Shown piece by piece: positions 42,000 to 52,677 of a DNA stretch of 64,000 nt (within the stretch, counting starts at the first letter, position 1; each line of letters starts with the position of its first letter). This DNA is from Nereocystis luetkeana (Eukaryota; Sar; Phaeophyceae; Laminariales; Laminariaceae). Under the pieces are notes generated by a model, which made no database searches, had not been told where the DNA came from, and saw nothing but the letters and a program-made list of their open reading frames with translations. The stretch is taken from contig JARUPZ010000002.1 in assembly GCA_031213475.1 (NCBI GenBank), positions 2,418,001-2,482,000 on the forward strand, read 5' to 3'. Made by a program: the position numbers and the translations under genes.

Positions 42000-43487
42000 C
42001 ATGTAAGCTCGTAGAATCGGGGTTTTCACGAATTTTCCATAAATATGCATATACGGCTCATCAGAGTGGGCTAGTGTTATGGTACTGCTTTGAATGAGGC
42101 TGAAAGGCCGGTAATTACTTGGGTTCAGTCATTCATATCGTTTTGTTAGTACTTGGGAGGCGTATCTTAGATGGAAAGCCAGGGGTTTTCCCAGCGAGGC
42201 ACGAGCCTTGCTCTCAGTCTCCACCGTGCACGAAAGGAATAAAGCTGCTCTTCTTCTATCTCTAAGCAAACATCACACGTGAGTCTCAACGAGTACCTGC
42301 TCAATACCTGGTAGGCAAAACTTATCTATAAGCAAGGGATACAAGGTGTCCCGACCTGAACTTGACACTACACGACGTAGTAAGGCGGTATCTGGGCTTG
42401 GAGAGAACTAAAGAAAAATCACGATCAATTCAATATTTTGATCTCGATCTCGATTCAGGATCGAGAATCGGGAAAAATAAAAAGCGATCTCGATCTGAAG
42501 AAAATCGGGAGAATCGCGATTCGGCATCGGACATTCGATCTCCATTTCCAACAGTGAACTGGCATGTACCGATTGCATACTGCGGAACCCAAAAACCGAG
42601 GGACGCAAACGAAGCGGCAGAGAATGCGATGACAGGTGATCAATTGGTAATCAACTGAGATATCTACCGTTCACAATACGTATACCAGGGTATATATATA
42701 TGACTGACACCTGGTACCAGGTATTCCAGCTTCGTAGCTTCGTCAACCAAAAAAAACAGCATCAAATGTCCGCCAAAAAAAGTAGAACGAATATCGGAAA
42801 AGCTTGCGCCGCATCGCTCGCGAAATATGACTTGAATCCTCACTCAAACGGACCCCCCTCGCCCACAAACCTTGCAGCTTGGACGTGCGTTGCGGTGGGT
42901 GATCGGTTGCTGTCCTCGCCATTGAGTAGCACAAGCACCAGGGAAGTTGACACCACGGATGGAACCCTCATTTTTGGCTGACTTGTCGTAGACTTGACTT
43001 GAGAGGGAGACAGCACACCTCAACTCGAACGAAAGAAAATAATCCTGACACGCAAACGGCCCACCAGCCGAGCAAGCGGAGGGCACGAACACCCCACCAG
43101 GGGCTATGAGCTCTGCGTGCTTGAGGCTAGCTTTTTGTGCGGGGTGCTCGCTCAGGCCCTCTTCACTGACTGTGCAGCGTCGCCTGCAAACTGCAAACCA
43201 ACTGTAAACTGAAAACGCTTTGCGACGACGTACTTGCGAAACAAAACAAAGGAGTACTCTGATTGGCCGAGAGTTGGGATTCTTTTCCCCGCTGTGAACA
43301 TGCGCATTTTTCATACTGAAACCTATGGAAACTTGTTGTGTGCAAAAATTAAAAACCAAAATTATTGCAACTCGTTGTACTTCTGCTGTGTACTCGCAAC
43401 TCGCAACTCCTCTCGAAAGACTTATTTTGCTCGTCACCTACCACCACAGTTCGCCGCAATCTTCTGCGTGAGGCTCGAGACATAACG
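42000..43487. other. Intergenic, upstream of the Arf-like GTPase gene
   Basis: It contains the GATCTCGATCTCGATT-rich stretch (42425-42545) shared with 38.7 kb, and TACCTGGTA/TACCAGGTA words at 42305 and 42715. No coding sequence is supported. The promoter of the GTPase gene should lie near its right end, but no element could be named. Confidence 0.4.
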
Positions 43488-46400
43488 ATGGGAAACTCCC
43501 TCAAAAGGGAGGTTCAGGTTATGATTGAGGTGAGAGAAAGGGAGATACATTTTTTCTGCATTTTGTTGCCCAATCGTTTATACGTATATAGTCGAGTGAG
43601 TACCAGAGCTCCCTTCGGGTCTCGCTGCCTCTTGTGCCATGTGCTGGATGTCAGGCCTATCTCTGCTGCCACGTACAGCCTGTTGCATGATACTCCATCC
43701 TCTAAAAATTAAATATTTCGATCCGCAGCAGCATCATTGTGAGTAGACGCAGGGGGGAGGCCTCAAAACGGTTATCATGAAGTGCCCGTGCACTCGTTCC
43801 CATGGCACCTCTATGGCGCGTGATTGTGCCTGCTGTGCTTTTGGGCAGACGCCGTTGCATGGCAACGCTCCGCAGCTCACCGTACGTACTTCATAAGACA
43901 AAGGACTGAAAGAACAACTCTCACTCTGTCTGGTGGGTTGAACCCCGAACAGAACAAATATGAGCCGAATGAAACTACACTCAGTACTAAGTACACTCAG
44001 ATTGAATCCTCACACCCGACAGATCGTATCGTGCGTACTGCTGTAGTTGATGAGTGTCATGGAATAGAACAACTACACCTGACCACTACCATCGTGCCAG
44101 GTACCTGGTATAATGTACGCGTCTTACGGATTTCCAAGCTGATCATCTCGGCAACGGGGAGAGTCCAAACGCTGAGCGATGCATTTATAGAGATATCTCG
44201 AAAACCGCCATTTTTTGTTGTGTGCACTTGTACAACCCCCTTGGGCTGGAGAGACTCGGCTGGGAAATGCATGCCAGGGGGTGTATCGTGATGCGTATGA
44301 TGGCGGATGATGCGAACCACACAAACGCTACGTACAAACACAGAGATGAAACGCGCTCGGGCACACCTCTGCGCGCAGGTGCCAAGCCCCCCGTGAACCG
44401 TGAACCCTCCTGCTGACCCTTTCCTCCCTCCGATCGCCTTCCGACGTCTCCGCAGGGATTGCCGGGATCGGGCAAGAGCTCGGCGCTCTTCCAGCTCAAG
44501 AACGGAGAGAGGCTCCTGACACCAACGCCAGGAGGGGAGGGCTTCTACGTGGAAAGCGTGAGGCACGCAAGAACAAGGCTGAACATCTGGGAGGTGCACA
44601 GCCCCACTGTGCGGGACAAGTGCCTGTCGACCGCGAGGGCGCTGTGCTTCGTCGTCGACTGCACAGAGGACGCCGTCGGTATAGGGCAAGGTGCGCCTGG
44701 GTTCGCCTGCGGGATGACTCATTCCAGTGCAAGAGTAGAACACGAGAGAATACAACCACGTACATAGCGTATCTCCACGTGGTACATGGCGATGATGCTC
44801 CAGGCATAGCATCCATCAGGCACGTTGGAGTTCGGAGGTCATTTCCGTTTCGCGTGTGAACATCCTGTCTCCTGTCTCCTGCGCCTCCCTGTGTGAGATG
44901 CTATTCCCTTTAGAACGGCACGCTCGTTTTGAGGGACAAACTATTAATACTTGGGATGTGAGTTGGAAATACTTTGCAATAGCGAAAGAGACAACTTCTC
45001 GAGCTGCTCGAATCGGAAGTATGCCCTGCTGGGAGCAATTGTGTCATACCAGGTACCAGGTATATCAGGTTCGTAGCTTGCTTTGAAACTGTAACTGCTG
45101 CGTGTGTCAGGGAGGAAATGTGCCGCCGGACCGGCCGGACCGGCTGGACCGGACCGGACCGGCCGGACTGCCTAAGCTGTTGCTTCATTGCTGCTGTTGA
45201 TAATCACAGCACACTGCCGTCAGATGCAGCATACTTTTCTGGTATACATGCACGAGAAAATACCGGTCCGGATGGTATTAATAGCATACCATACTTACGT
45301 ACCTGGCCTCTACAGTAGGCGTGGGTGATACTACAGCAATATCTCCAGGCCTCTACTTTTAATACGTGTTTTTTCATAACAGCAGTACGAGTACCAGGTA
45401 CGTACGGTAACATCTTGGTGGCTCGTTGATGCCGCACACCGGACGACGTTAAAAGTATGGTCGTCGTATTTTTGATAAATGTACTTGGTACCAACTCTGT
45501 TTTGTACCAGAACTTTTTTTTTTTTTTTGTTTATTCATCCCATTTATTGTCTCCGCACATCTTCTTTTTTCTCTCCTTCCAACTCGTAACTCAGATCCGG
45601 GGTCACATAGCAGGCTCTTCTACCCCCTTCCCGCTACGGTACGTGCCTTCATTTTTATCTCGCGAAGATTTCAGCCTTTTCTTCCCTCGTCGACTCGCAT
45701 CGAATTGTCCCTACCCTACGTATATATTATACCTGGTACCTGGTATATTATTTGTTTTTTTCCTCGGGTATTCTTCCACTCCAGAGTTATTGGAGCCTGC
45801 CCTGTGACCACGCACCTATACTACGTACTGTCGTTTTTTGGTGATGCGTAAATGTGAGAACAACAGTTCAAGAACATCAACAACAACAATATTGTATGAT
45901 ATTGCTCTTCGTTTCCCGCCGACCCAAATGCTTCAAATTTCTCATGTTGAAGTGCTGTTGTGCTGTTCTTGCGCGTGAGGTCGTTGTTCGTGGTGGGTTT
46001 TGTTTGTGTGTTCGTGTGTGTATTGCTTGGACATCTGGAAGTCATGACCAGTTTTTTGGGCTGCGTTGAGGAGCGGCGTAAACCGCCCGTACCATATCGT
46101 GCAAATTGCCCAAAGAGATTTCTGCAGCGATAGCAGAGCAGCCCATCGACGCGTCCCCCTGTCAAGGCAGGCGAATGGCTGCTGTCGTGCTGATGCGGAA
46201 ACCATATCATGCTCATCTGTTCCTAGGGTCGACGCAATCCAGTCTCCCCCCTTCTACTGACGGCACATCCAACGTGCAGCGAACCAACCAACCGACTGGT
46301 AGTGCGTGCAGCGTCTGGGCACCCCAGACAGCTGTTCCGCTGGCCGCACACAGCCGTCCGTGGCAGTCGGAACGAGCAAAAGCAGCGGTCAGGGCACTCA

Positions 46401-47614
46401 AAAGTTGAGCCCGGCATGCAACACGTGCCATCACATAACCTTATGCAGCAATATACTTGAAGACCAAGAAAGATCGCCGCTGCGTATCTAGAGAGACTTG
46501 CAAAAATTACTGTGGCTGGAGAGATGGGCGTATCAATGCGGTGTCTGACGTGTTTCCTGCGTGCGTTCGATACCCTTTCTTGGGAGATATAGCCTGCACC
46601 TGAGCCCCCCAGCATACCCCCCCCCCCCCCCCCTCCTCCTCTTCCTCCTCCTCCACCCCTCCTTCTCCTGCCCAACCCGCTATGTTCTCAGCAAAAACCG
46701 AGCTGGATAGTATCCTGTCCTGCGTAGCCTCGCAAAGTCCGCGCTCGTGCTTCACGTTGCTCGTGCTCGCCAACAAGCAAGACGTCGGGGGGGCGCTTGC
46801 GCCAGCCAAGCTAGAGCGAGTGCTTAACCTATCCACTAGGTGAGAGAGTCAACGCCGGACTGACAGACACATGCAAGTTCGCTTTGCGCTTGGCTACAGA
46901 CAACACGCAGAAGAAAAAATGAAGCTCGACCGCGGTCGGAAAGCAATGCCTCGATGTATACCTGGTATACACATATTTACTTTTTTGCGGATTCCATGCG
47001 TTCTGCGAGCGTCCCACTCGCTTGGTTTGGCCCTGCACAAAACAATCTTGGTTGCAAGGTTAAGGCTTCCACGATACGTTGGGCGCTATGTATCAATAAT
47101 AGGCGAGGATGTTTTTGACCGGGGCGATCGCAAGGGATGGGGGGAGGTTCGTAGCGATGCCGAGCGGCGCCGCGCCGCGCCCCGCCACGGCAGCCTTCAG
47201 AGGGTGCCGAACTTGTTTTTGTCCGACCTTTTCATGCTTCCTTCCAGGATGGGTGGCGCAATAGGGTGGGCAATCAAGAGAGGGCTACCACGGCTTATGT
47301 AGCGGCCTCTGTAACCATTCATGGCTTTCTTTTACTGAAACATGCTGATTTTTTCATGAATACACTCGCTTCCGCCACGCGCATCCACTATGCCGCGTCT
47401 CAGATCGGATGCCGACACGTGGAGATGGGCGATCCACAGCTGCTCCGCGACGAAAGGGTTGGGGCTCAAGGAAGGGATGGATTGGCTTGCCACGTCCGTG
47501 AGAAAAACCCCACCTTCCTGGGCGAAGCCTAAGCCAAGGTCCTTAGAGGGGTCGTCGGGAGGCGGGCGAGACAACGCGAAGCCGGCGGCCATGGGGGGGG
47601 TGCCGGTATCTTGA
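43488..47614 (+). CDS. Arf-like small GTPase with degenerate switch II
   Basis: Four exons join in phase: 43488-43529 (MGNSLKREVQVMIE), 44456-44690, 46692-46839 and 47404-47614 (stop), giving 211 aa. G1 is GLPGSGKSS; a PTP-GGEGF stretch matches the Arf PTxGF switch I. Where Arf proteins have WDVGGQ the frame reads WEVHSP, and the following Arg/Trp/Tyr-rich stretch is missing. G4 is ANKQD and G5 is SATKG, and the C-terminus GLGLKEGMDWL is the classic Arf ending, extended by about 40 Pro/Gly/Ser-rich residues. Gly2 could be myristoylated, as in Arf proteins, although the context is not ideal. Arf-like proteins recruit effectors to membranes; which one this is (ARL6-like or other) is not determined. 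Loss of the catalytic Gln suggests little intrinsic GTP hydrolysis. Introns of 0.6-2.0 kb carry repeats. Confidence 0.85.
44691..46691 (+). other. Intron 2 of the Arf-like GTPase gene
   Basis: It is bounded by AAG/GTGCGC and TTCTCAG. It holds a family B relic (44905-44965), a GGACCGGCC-type short repeat (45128-45165), five TACCAGGTA/TACCTGGTA words (45047-45745) and the empty-site repeat (45538-45700). A C-run at 46616-46632 lies just before the acceptor. Confidence 0.7.
45538..45700 (+). repeat. Dispersed repeat, uninterrupted copy (empty site)
   Basis: It contains GTAACTCAGATCCGGGGTCA, AGCAGGCTCTTCTACCCCC and CGCTACGGTACGTGCC, contiguous where the 36.9-kb copy has the LINE fragment. It lies in intron 2 of the Arf-like GTPase gene. 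Confidence 0.75.
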
Positions 47615-49117
47615 TGCTCGGCGAAACCTGTCTTTAGTTGTGCTCGTGCAACTCTTCTGGTTTATTTTAAGTCAGTCACGTTATTTTGTGAGCGTTAATT
47701 TGTGAATCATTCACTCGTACATTATTGAAGTAGATATTACATGTAGATTTACATTTATTTAGTAGGGTCCTGCTGCGGCGGCCCTCTGATTTTTTTACTT
47801 AGGGTACCAGGAGGGCCCAATGCACGGCTGCTACGGGTCGGAGTGGGAGAGATGGTGACCGACGTCACCAGGACGTTCCAATGCTACGACTGTGTTGCAG
47901 GTACCGTTACCACTTCACCGTTTTCGGACTTCGGAGCGGAAAAATGAAGACGAAAAAAAAAAAGGTGACAGCATGGGCGATTGCTTGGCTGGGGGATAAT
48001 AAACTTGACGTCCGAAGTATATTGCAAGGAGTCGTACGATACAGGCGCAGCATGGTCTTCACGCGTACTGCCGCGCACTCACACTACTGGTAGACGGTTC
48101 AATGGTTGGGAAGACCGATTTGATCATTGTTTGGTAGCTACATCTGGGGTTCCAAAAGCGTTGAAGGGACTTCACTCCGACTGTATACATATCAGGGTTT
48201 TTCGGGGGCGGGCGGTTCTACATAGCGTACCATTGCTGCTATCGGCACCAATAGGTGTGACCGCCATTGTCGTGTTGCAGGCAGCGCAAGTAGTCAAGCT
48301 ACGGCGTATTGTGATGGGATAGTCATCGCTGCCAGCCGACTTCGATCGGAGCCAGGCCACGCGGGCTTCCTCACTCTAGGGTAGGGGCGCAGCGAGATAC
48401 GCTTTGGATACGTTATCGGGCCGACGATGGCGGTATGCATGCACGCATGCACAGGGACCAGCGTTAACACATTAACATGCCGAAAGCGCTTGCTTGTTAG
48501 AGTATGGCTCGGACGACCGCAAGAAACAGTTAACCACGCGAATTCCGCAGCTCCCCCCTCCCCACCCTCGACACACAACATACATGATGTCTTCGTACCA
48601 AGCCGTGGCAGCGCTTGCAGCTACGCTACTGCCTGTATGAGCGAGGTCGGTGTTGTCGGACGACCGCAAGAAACAGTTAACCACGCGAATTCGCCCCCCC
48701 CCCCCCCCCCCCTCGACACACAAAATACATGATGTCTTCGTACCAAGCCGCGGCAGCGCTTGCAGCTAATCTAGTGTCTTTATGAGCGAGGTTGGTGTTG
48801 CTGTATGTACACACGAGCAAGGTCGTTGTGAAGCCCCGCCGGCAAGCCCAAGCAAGAGCGCGTATAGACAGCACCTGAGCTGTGCGCAGGACATAACGGC
48901 AACGCCCGACCGCTTTCCACAGTAAAAACCCATCTACCGCTACAATCGGAGAAACTCAACTTCACAACGAGTCTTCACCCTTACGTTACTTCTGCACAAA
49001 TAGTCCACACTCGTTCCAAGTAGTTTCCCCCAAAAAAACGTTCATGTATAACTCTTTTAAGGGGGTCAAAAATATAGTATCAACGGCGCCCACGCTGTGG
49101 TGACTTGGCGCGGTTAA
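47615..49117. other. Intergenic between convergent genes
   Basis: Besides the 148-bp duplication it contains an AT-rich stretch (47640-47770) directly after the GTPase stop codon, likely its 3' UTR, and a family B relic near 49000-49060. No additional gene is supported. Confidence 0.5.
48511..48803 (+). repeat. 148-bp tandem duplication
   Basis: Two adjacent units start GGACGACCGCAAGAAACAGT at 48511 and 48659. They share CATGATGTCTTCGTACCAAG and GCAGCGCTTGCAGCTA, and differ mainly in the C-tract length in the middle. It lies between the 3' ends of the GTPase and panB genes. Confidence 0.92.
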
Positions 49118-52100
49118 CTATGGCACTGGGCCCCCGTATGGCCCTTCCTGGCCATCGTCCACGTTAATGGACTCGTACTCGTCTTGCTCCTCTAGCTTCT
49201 TTTTCTTGAGCGCGAGACGCTCCTGCCGCTCGTGCTCGTCCTGCCGATGCCAGGCACAAAAGTCAAAACCAACGTTGCGGGAGGGCCTCCATTTAGACGA
49301 TACCAGGTACACAACATAGCAGGCACTCTTTGAATTTTTCCCAGCATCGTGTCAGTAGGGACTTGGGAGAGTGTATCGTGCCCCGCCGTAAGTTGTGCCA
49401 CATAACGACAAACACGAAACGGCTGACGCAGTTCGTCAGCGGCGCCATGGTCGACAAGCCGGCTACAGAAGGGTGTGTCGACGAGCTCTTTCTACTAGAC
49501 GCAGCCGGGAGAAGCTTTCAGGGCAGTGTAACGGTCAGTGGAAACACTACCAGTACAAAACAAAAAAAATGATCCAAAATTCGGGGCTTGAGTCGCAATA
49601 CTTCCGGCATGGCGCCGCTGTGGAAGTGGGTAGGGAGCACAACGTATCCGCATCCCTGCACACGGCCACCGTGTTATGGCATAATTCACGGTTGCCCACC
49701 TTCGCCAATAGCCGCTGGAACGATAGCTCTTCGTTGGCCGACATCTTGTATGGGCTGTACTCTTCCTGGGGGAATACGCCCTCTTCAACCTCCTGTCTGA
49801 ATTTTTCCAGCCCACGCCGTACCTGGTTATTGGCCGGAGTGGGGGTTTTACTCATGTCATGCGGTTTTACTCATGTCATGCATGGCCGTAGTCGTATGAC
49901 CATAGAGGGGGGGGGGGTGCTGATTATCATGCATGGCCGTAGTCGTATGACCATAGACCCTCGCATCCCTACAGTGCCGGGACGGAGCACGTCGGGTATC
50001 CACCGACCAGGCAAACATTGCTTGCACCAAGCGCGAAGCACCGCGAGGTGTTGGGCGAGTCGCATAAAGGATGAGCCGCATACAAAGAAACGCTTTTAAG
50101 GCCGATTTTCTTGCATATTGATGACAGCGTCAATTAATCGATTTACTTTCTGGCGTGGCCACTTCCAGAGACAGCAATGGGTCAACTATGTAACTGCTCC
50201 GTGGGTGCCTTACCATACACACACTGCGTGATACGATCATCCCCCTGTGCGGAGGTAAGGGTATCCCCGCACATAAATGATCTACAGTAACTCGACCGCC
50301 AGCCGTGGTGACCGCCAAGAGGAAACATACAAAAAAAACGATACCTGGTTGTCCAGCTCACGCAGTGAGATGCGTGTTTTACAGCGTCGTCGCCAACCTA
50401 CGCCGACCCAACCTGCATACACATATTATGTATATCATGTAGGGGGGGGGGCGTACTCATTTGTTCCTTGCCTTAGTCATTTGGACATTGACCACGCATC
50501 TCTTTCGAGACGGAGCACCGTTCCTACTCCTAATAGAGACACCTCCAACAATTGGGCGCTCGTTACGTTGTTTCCAAATATTACATAGTTTTTTTTTGCT
50601 AATCTATCCCCTTCCTGTTTAGCCGCCTGTGGCCACCATCTATCTCCTAGGATAGCGATTGTTTTCTCGCTGCTATTTCGCTTCTAGTATCATGTAGGGG
50701 GGGGGGGGTTAAAAGTGTTTTCAGGCTTGGATATGACCCGTTTTTCTTTCTGGCGCTCGCCGATCAAAGAATATCGAGTAAAATGGCCTCCTAGAGCAGC
50801 CGGTTCCTCCCTTGGAGGGCAATTTCATGCTGCTTGTGACCACTGCAAGAAAAACACATTAATCCCAAGTAAACTAGTCTCTAGAATATGGGCGCAGTTC
50901 TTAAGGGGTTATTATCCCTTTTAGTGTTGAAAAATATGTCTTAAGGCTGTTTCCTATGCGACTCGATTCTTGAGATTCAGATTTTGACCCGATCGCATTT
51001 TCAGATGTGAACTTCGCAAATCGAAGCAGTCTTCAGATACGGAAAAATCGGATTCATTGCGCGGGCAAAGAGTCGAGAAAACGCCGAGGCCAACTGCTGT
51101 TGTTGTGGTCTGGCGCCGTAAAGAGACGCGCTGGGTGCGCTGCACTGCGCGTAGGACCCGAGGGTCCGAGCCCACGCTGACTGCCTTTGGTCTGGCGGCG
51201 AAGAGACGTGCCGAGTACGCTGGAGTCAACCTATCTCGGTTTTAAGTAACAGTATTTCACATTGTGACTGACTGCTGCTGCTGCTGTTGCTGTACAGCAG
51301 TGTAGTCTACGAGTACGTATCCACGGAGAGGTGCGCGCCGAGTGCGCTTCTCCTGGTCTCTAGGCCCGAGCCCGCGCCAGCCGACTGTAGTCTGCTCACA
51401 GAGAGACGCGCCGCTCACCGACCGCGCGTCGGGCACGAAGCAACGTCGCCACACAGCTGTGTCACCATCCAACGCATCCATCGTTCTGCTGCTGCTTGCT
51501 GTCGTGGATAACATCTTGAATTTAGAGACCATTCCGTTTTTCGATTTGAAAATCTGATGACCAAAGTCGTCGGATTTTGGCCCAAAAACGTGCGGTCAGA
51601 TTTTGCATATTCGGATTGCATAAACACGTGCTTTCATTTTTTAGATCGAAAAATACAAATCTGAGGCTCGAAATCGAACCGCATATGAAACAGCCCAACT
51701 ATAATTCCAAGTTGTTTCTGAAATATTGATGATGCAGTTGTGGAGGGGTTCAGTCAGAAGAACACACTAGCCAATCTCCCCCTCGGGAGACTGGGACATT
51801 CGACGGGATCGGCGGCAAGAGGGTGCTGATCAGCGAACACAGAGAACACCCCTCCCGATCCCGTTCATCGAAAAAGGTGGTGTAGGCATCCACCCTCGTT
51901 TCCTCGAGCACTCTCTGAGTGTTAATGGAATATGACCCCCCACCCCCCCCGCCCGACGGTACCTCACCTCCTCCCCAACGCTAGCGTAGTTCTTGCAAAA
52001 TCGAGGAACGAACTGCGCGTGGTGCGGGTGCTGAAGCATCCCCAGCATGTCATGGTATACCAGTACCTGCCGATGTGTCACATAGAGGGCGGGCGCCATC

Positions 52101-52639
52101 CCGGGTAGGACAGGATCAGAAAGCGGTAGGTTGTTGGAACGCCCGCTGTGCTTGTGGGTGGGGGCTGAGAGTGATGACAGCGCAGAGATGCAAGTGCTGT
52201 CGACTCAAAAGCACTTATCATCACCTACCACGTCCATACCTACCCCCCCTCACTGTCAACCCCTCCCCTGTCCCTCACACACCTGGCCACTGGTGAAGGC
52301 GCCAGCGCCGATCCCAATCGTTGGGATTTCCAAGGCCTCTGTTATCGCTTTCCCAACCGGGGACGGCACACATTCCACGACGACCGCGAACGCTCCTGCT
52401 TCTTGCACTGCGAGAGCGTCGTCTACGAGCTGCCTGGCTTTCACCGCCGTTCTTCCCTGGGCGCGGAACCCTCCGAGTACACTGACACGAAAAAATATCG
52501 GGCGATATCGTGTCGCGGGCGCCGGTGATGCGGGGCGCAGAAGATTGAGAGGTAACCCATCACTATGAAAACACTGCATGGATTTGTGAGAAGACATCAC
52601 AGCAGGGCGAGCGAAAATTTGCTGATGATGTGGTTGTGG

Positions 52640-52677
<38 letters not shown>

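Noticed and set aside
48472-48732. Open frames across the 148-bp duplication
   Set aside because: They exist on both strands because the duplicated unit lacks stops in some frames; there is no domain, start context or splice structure.
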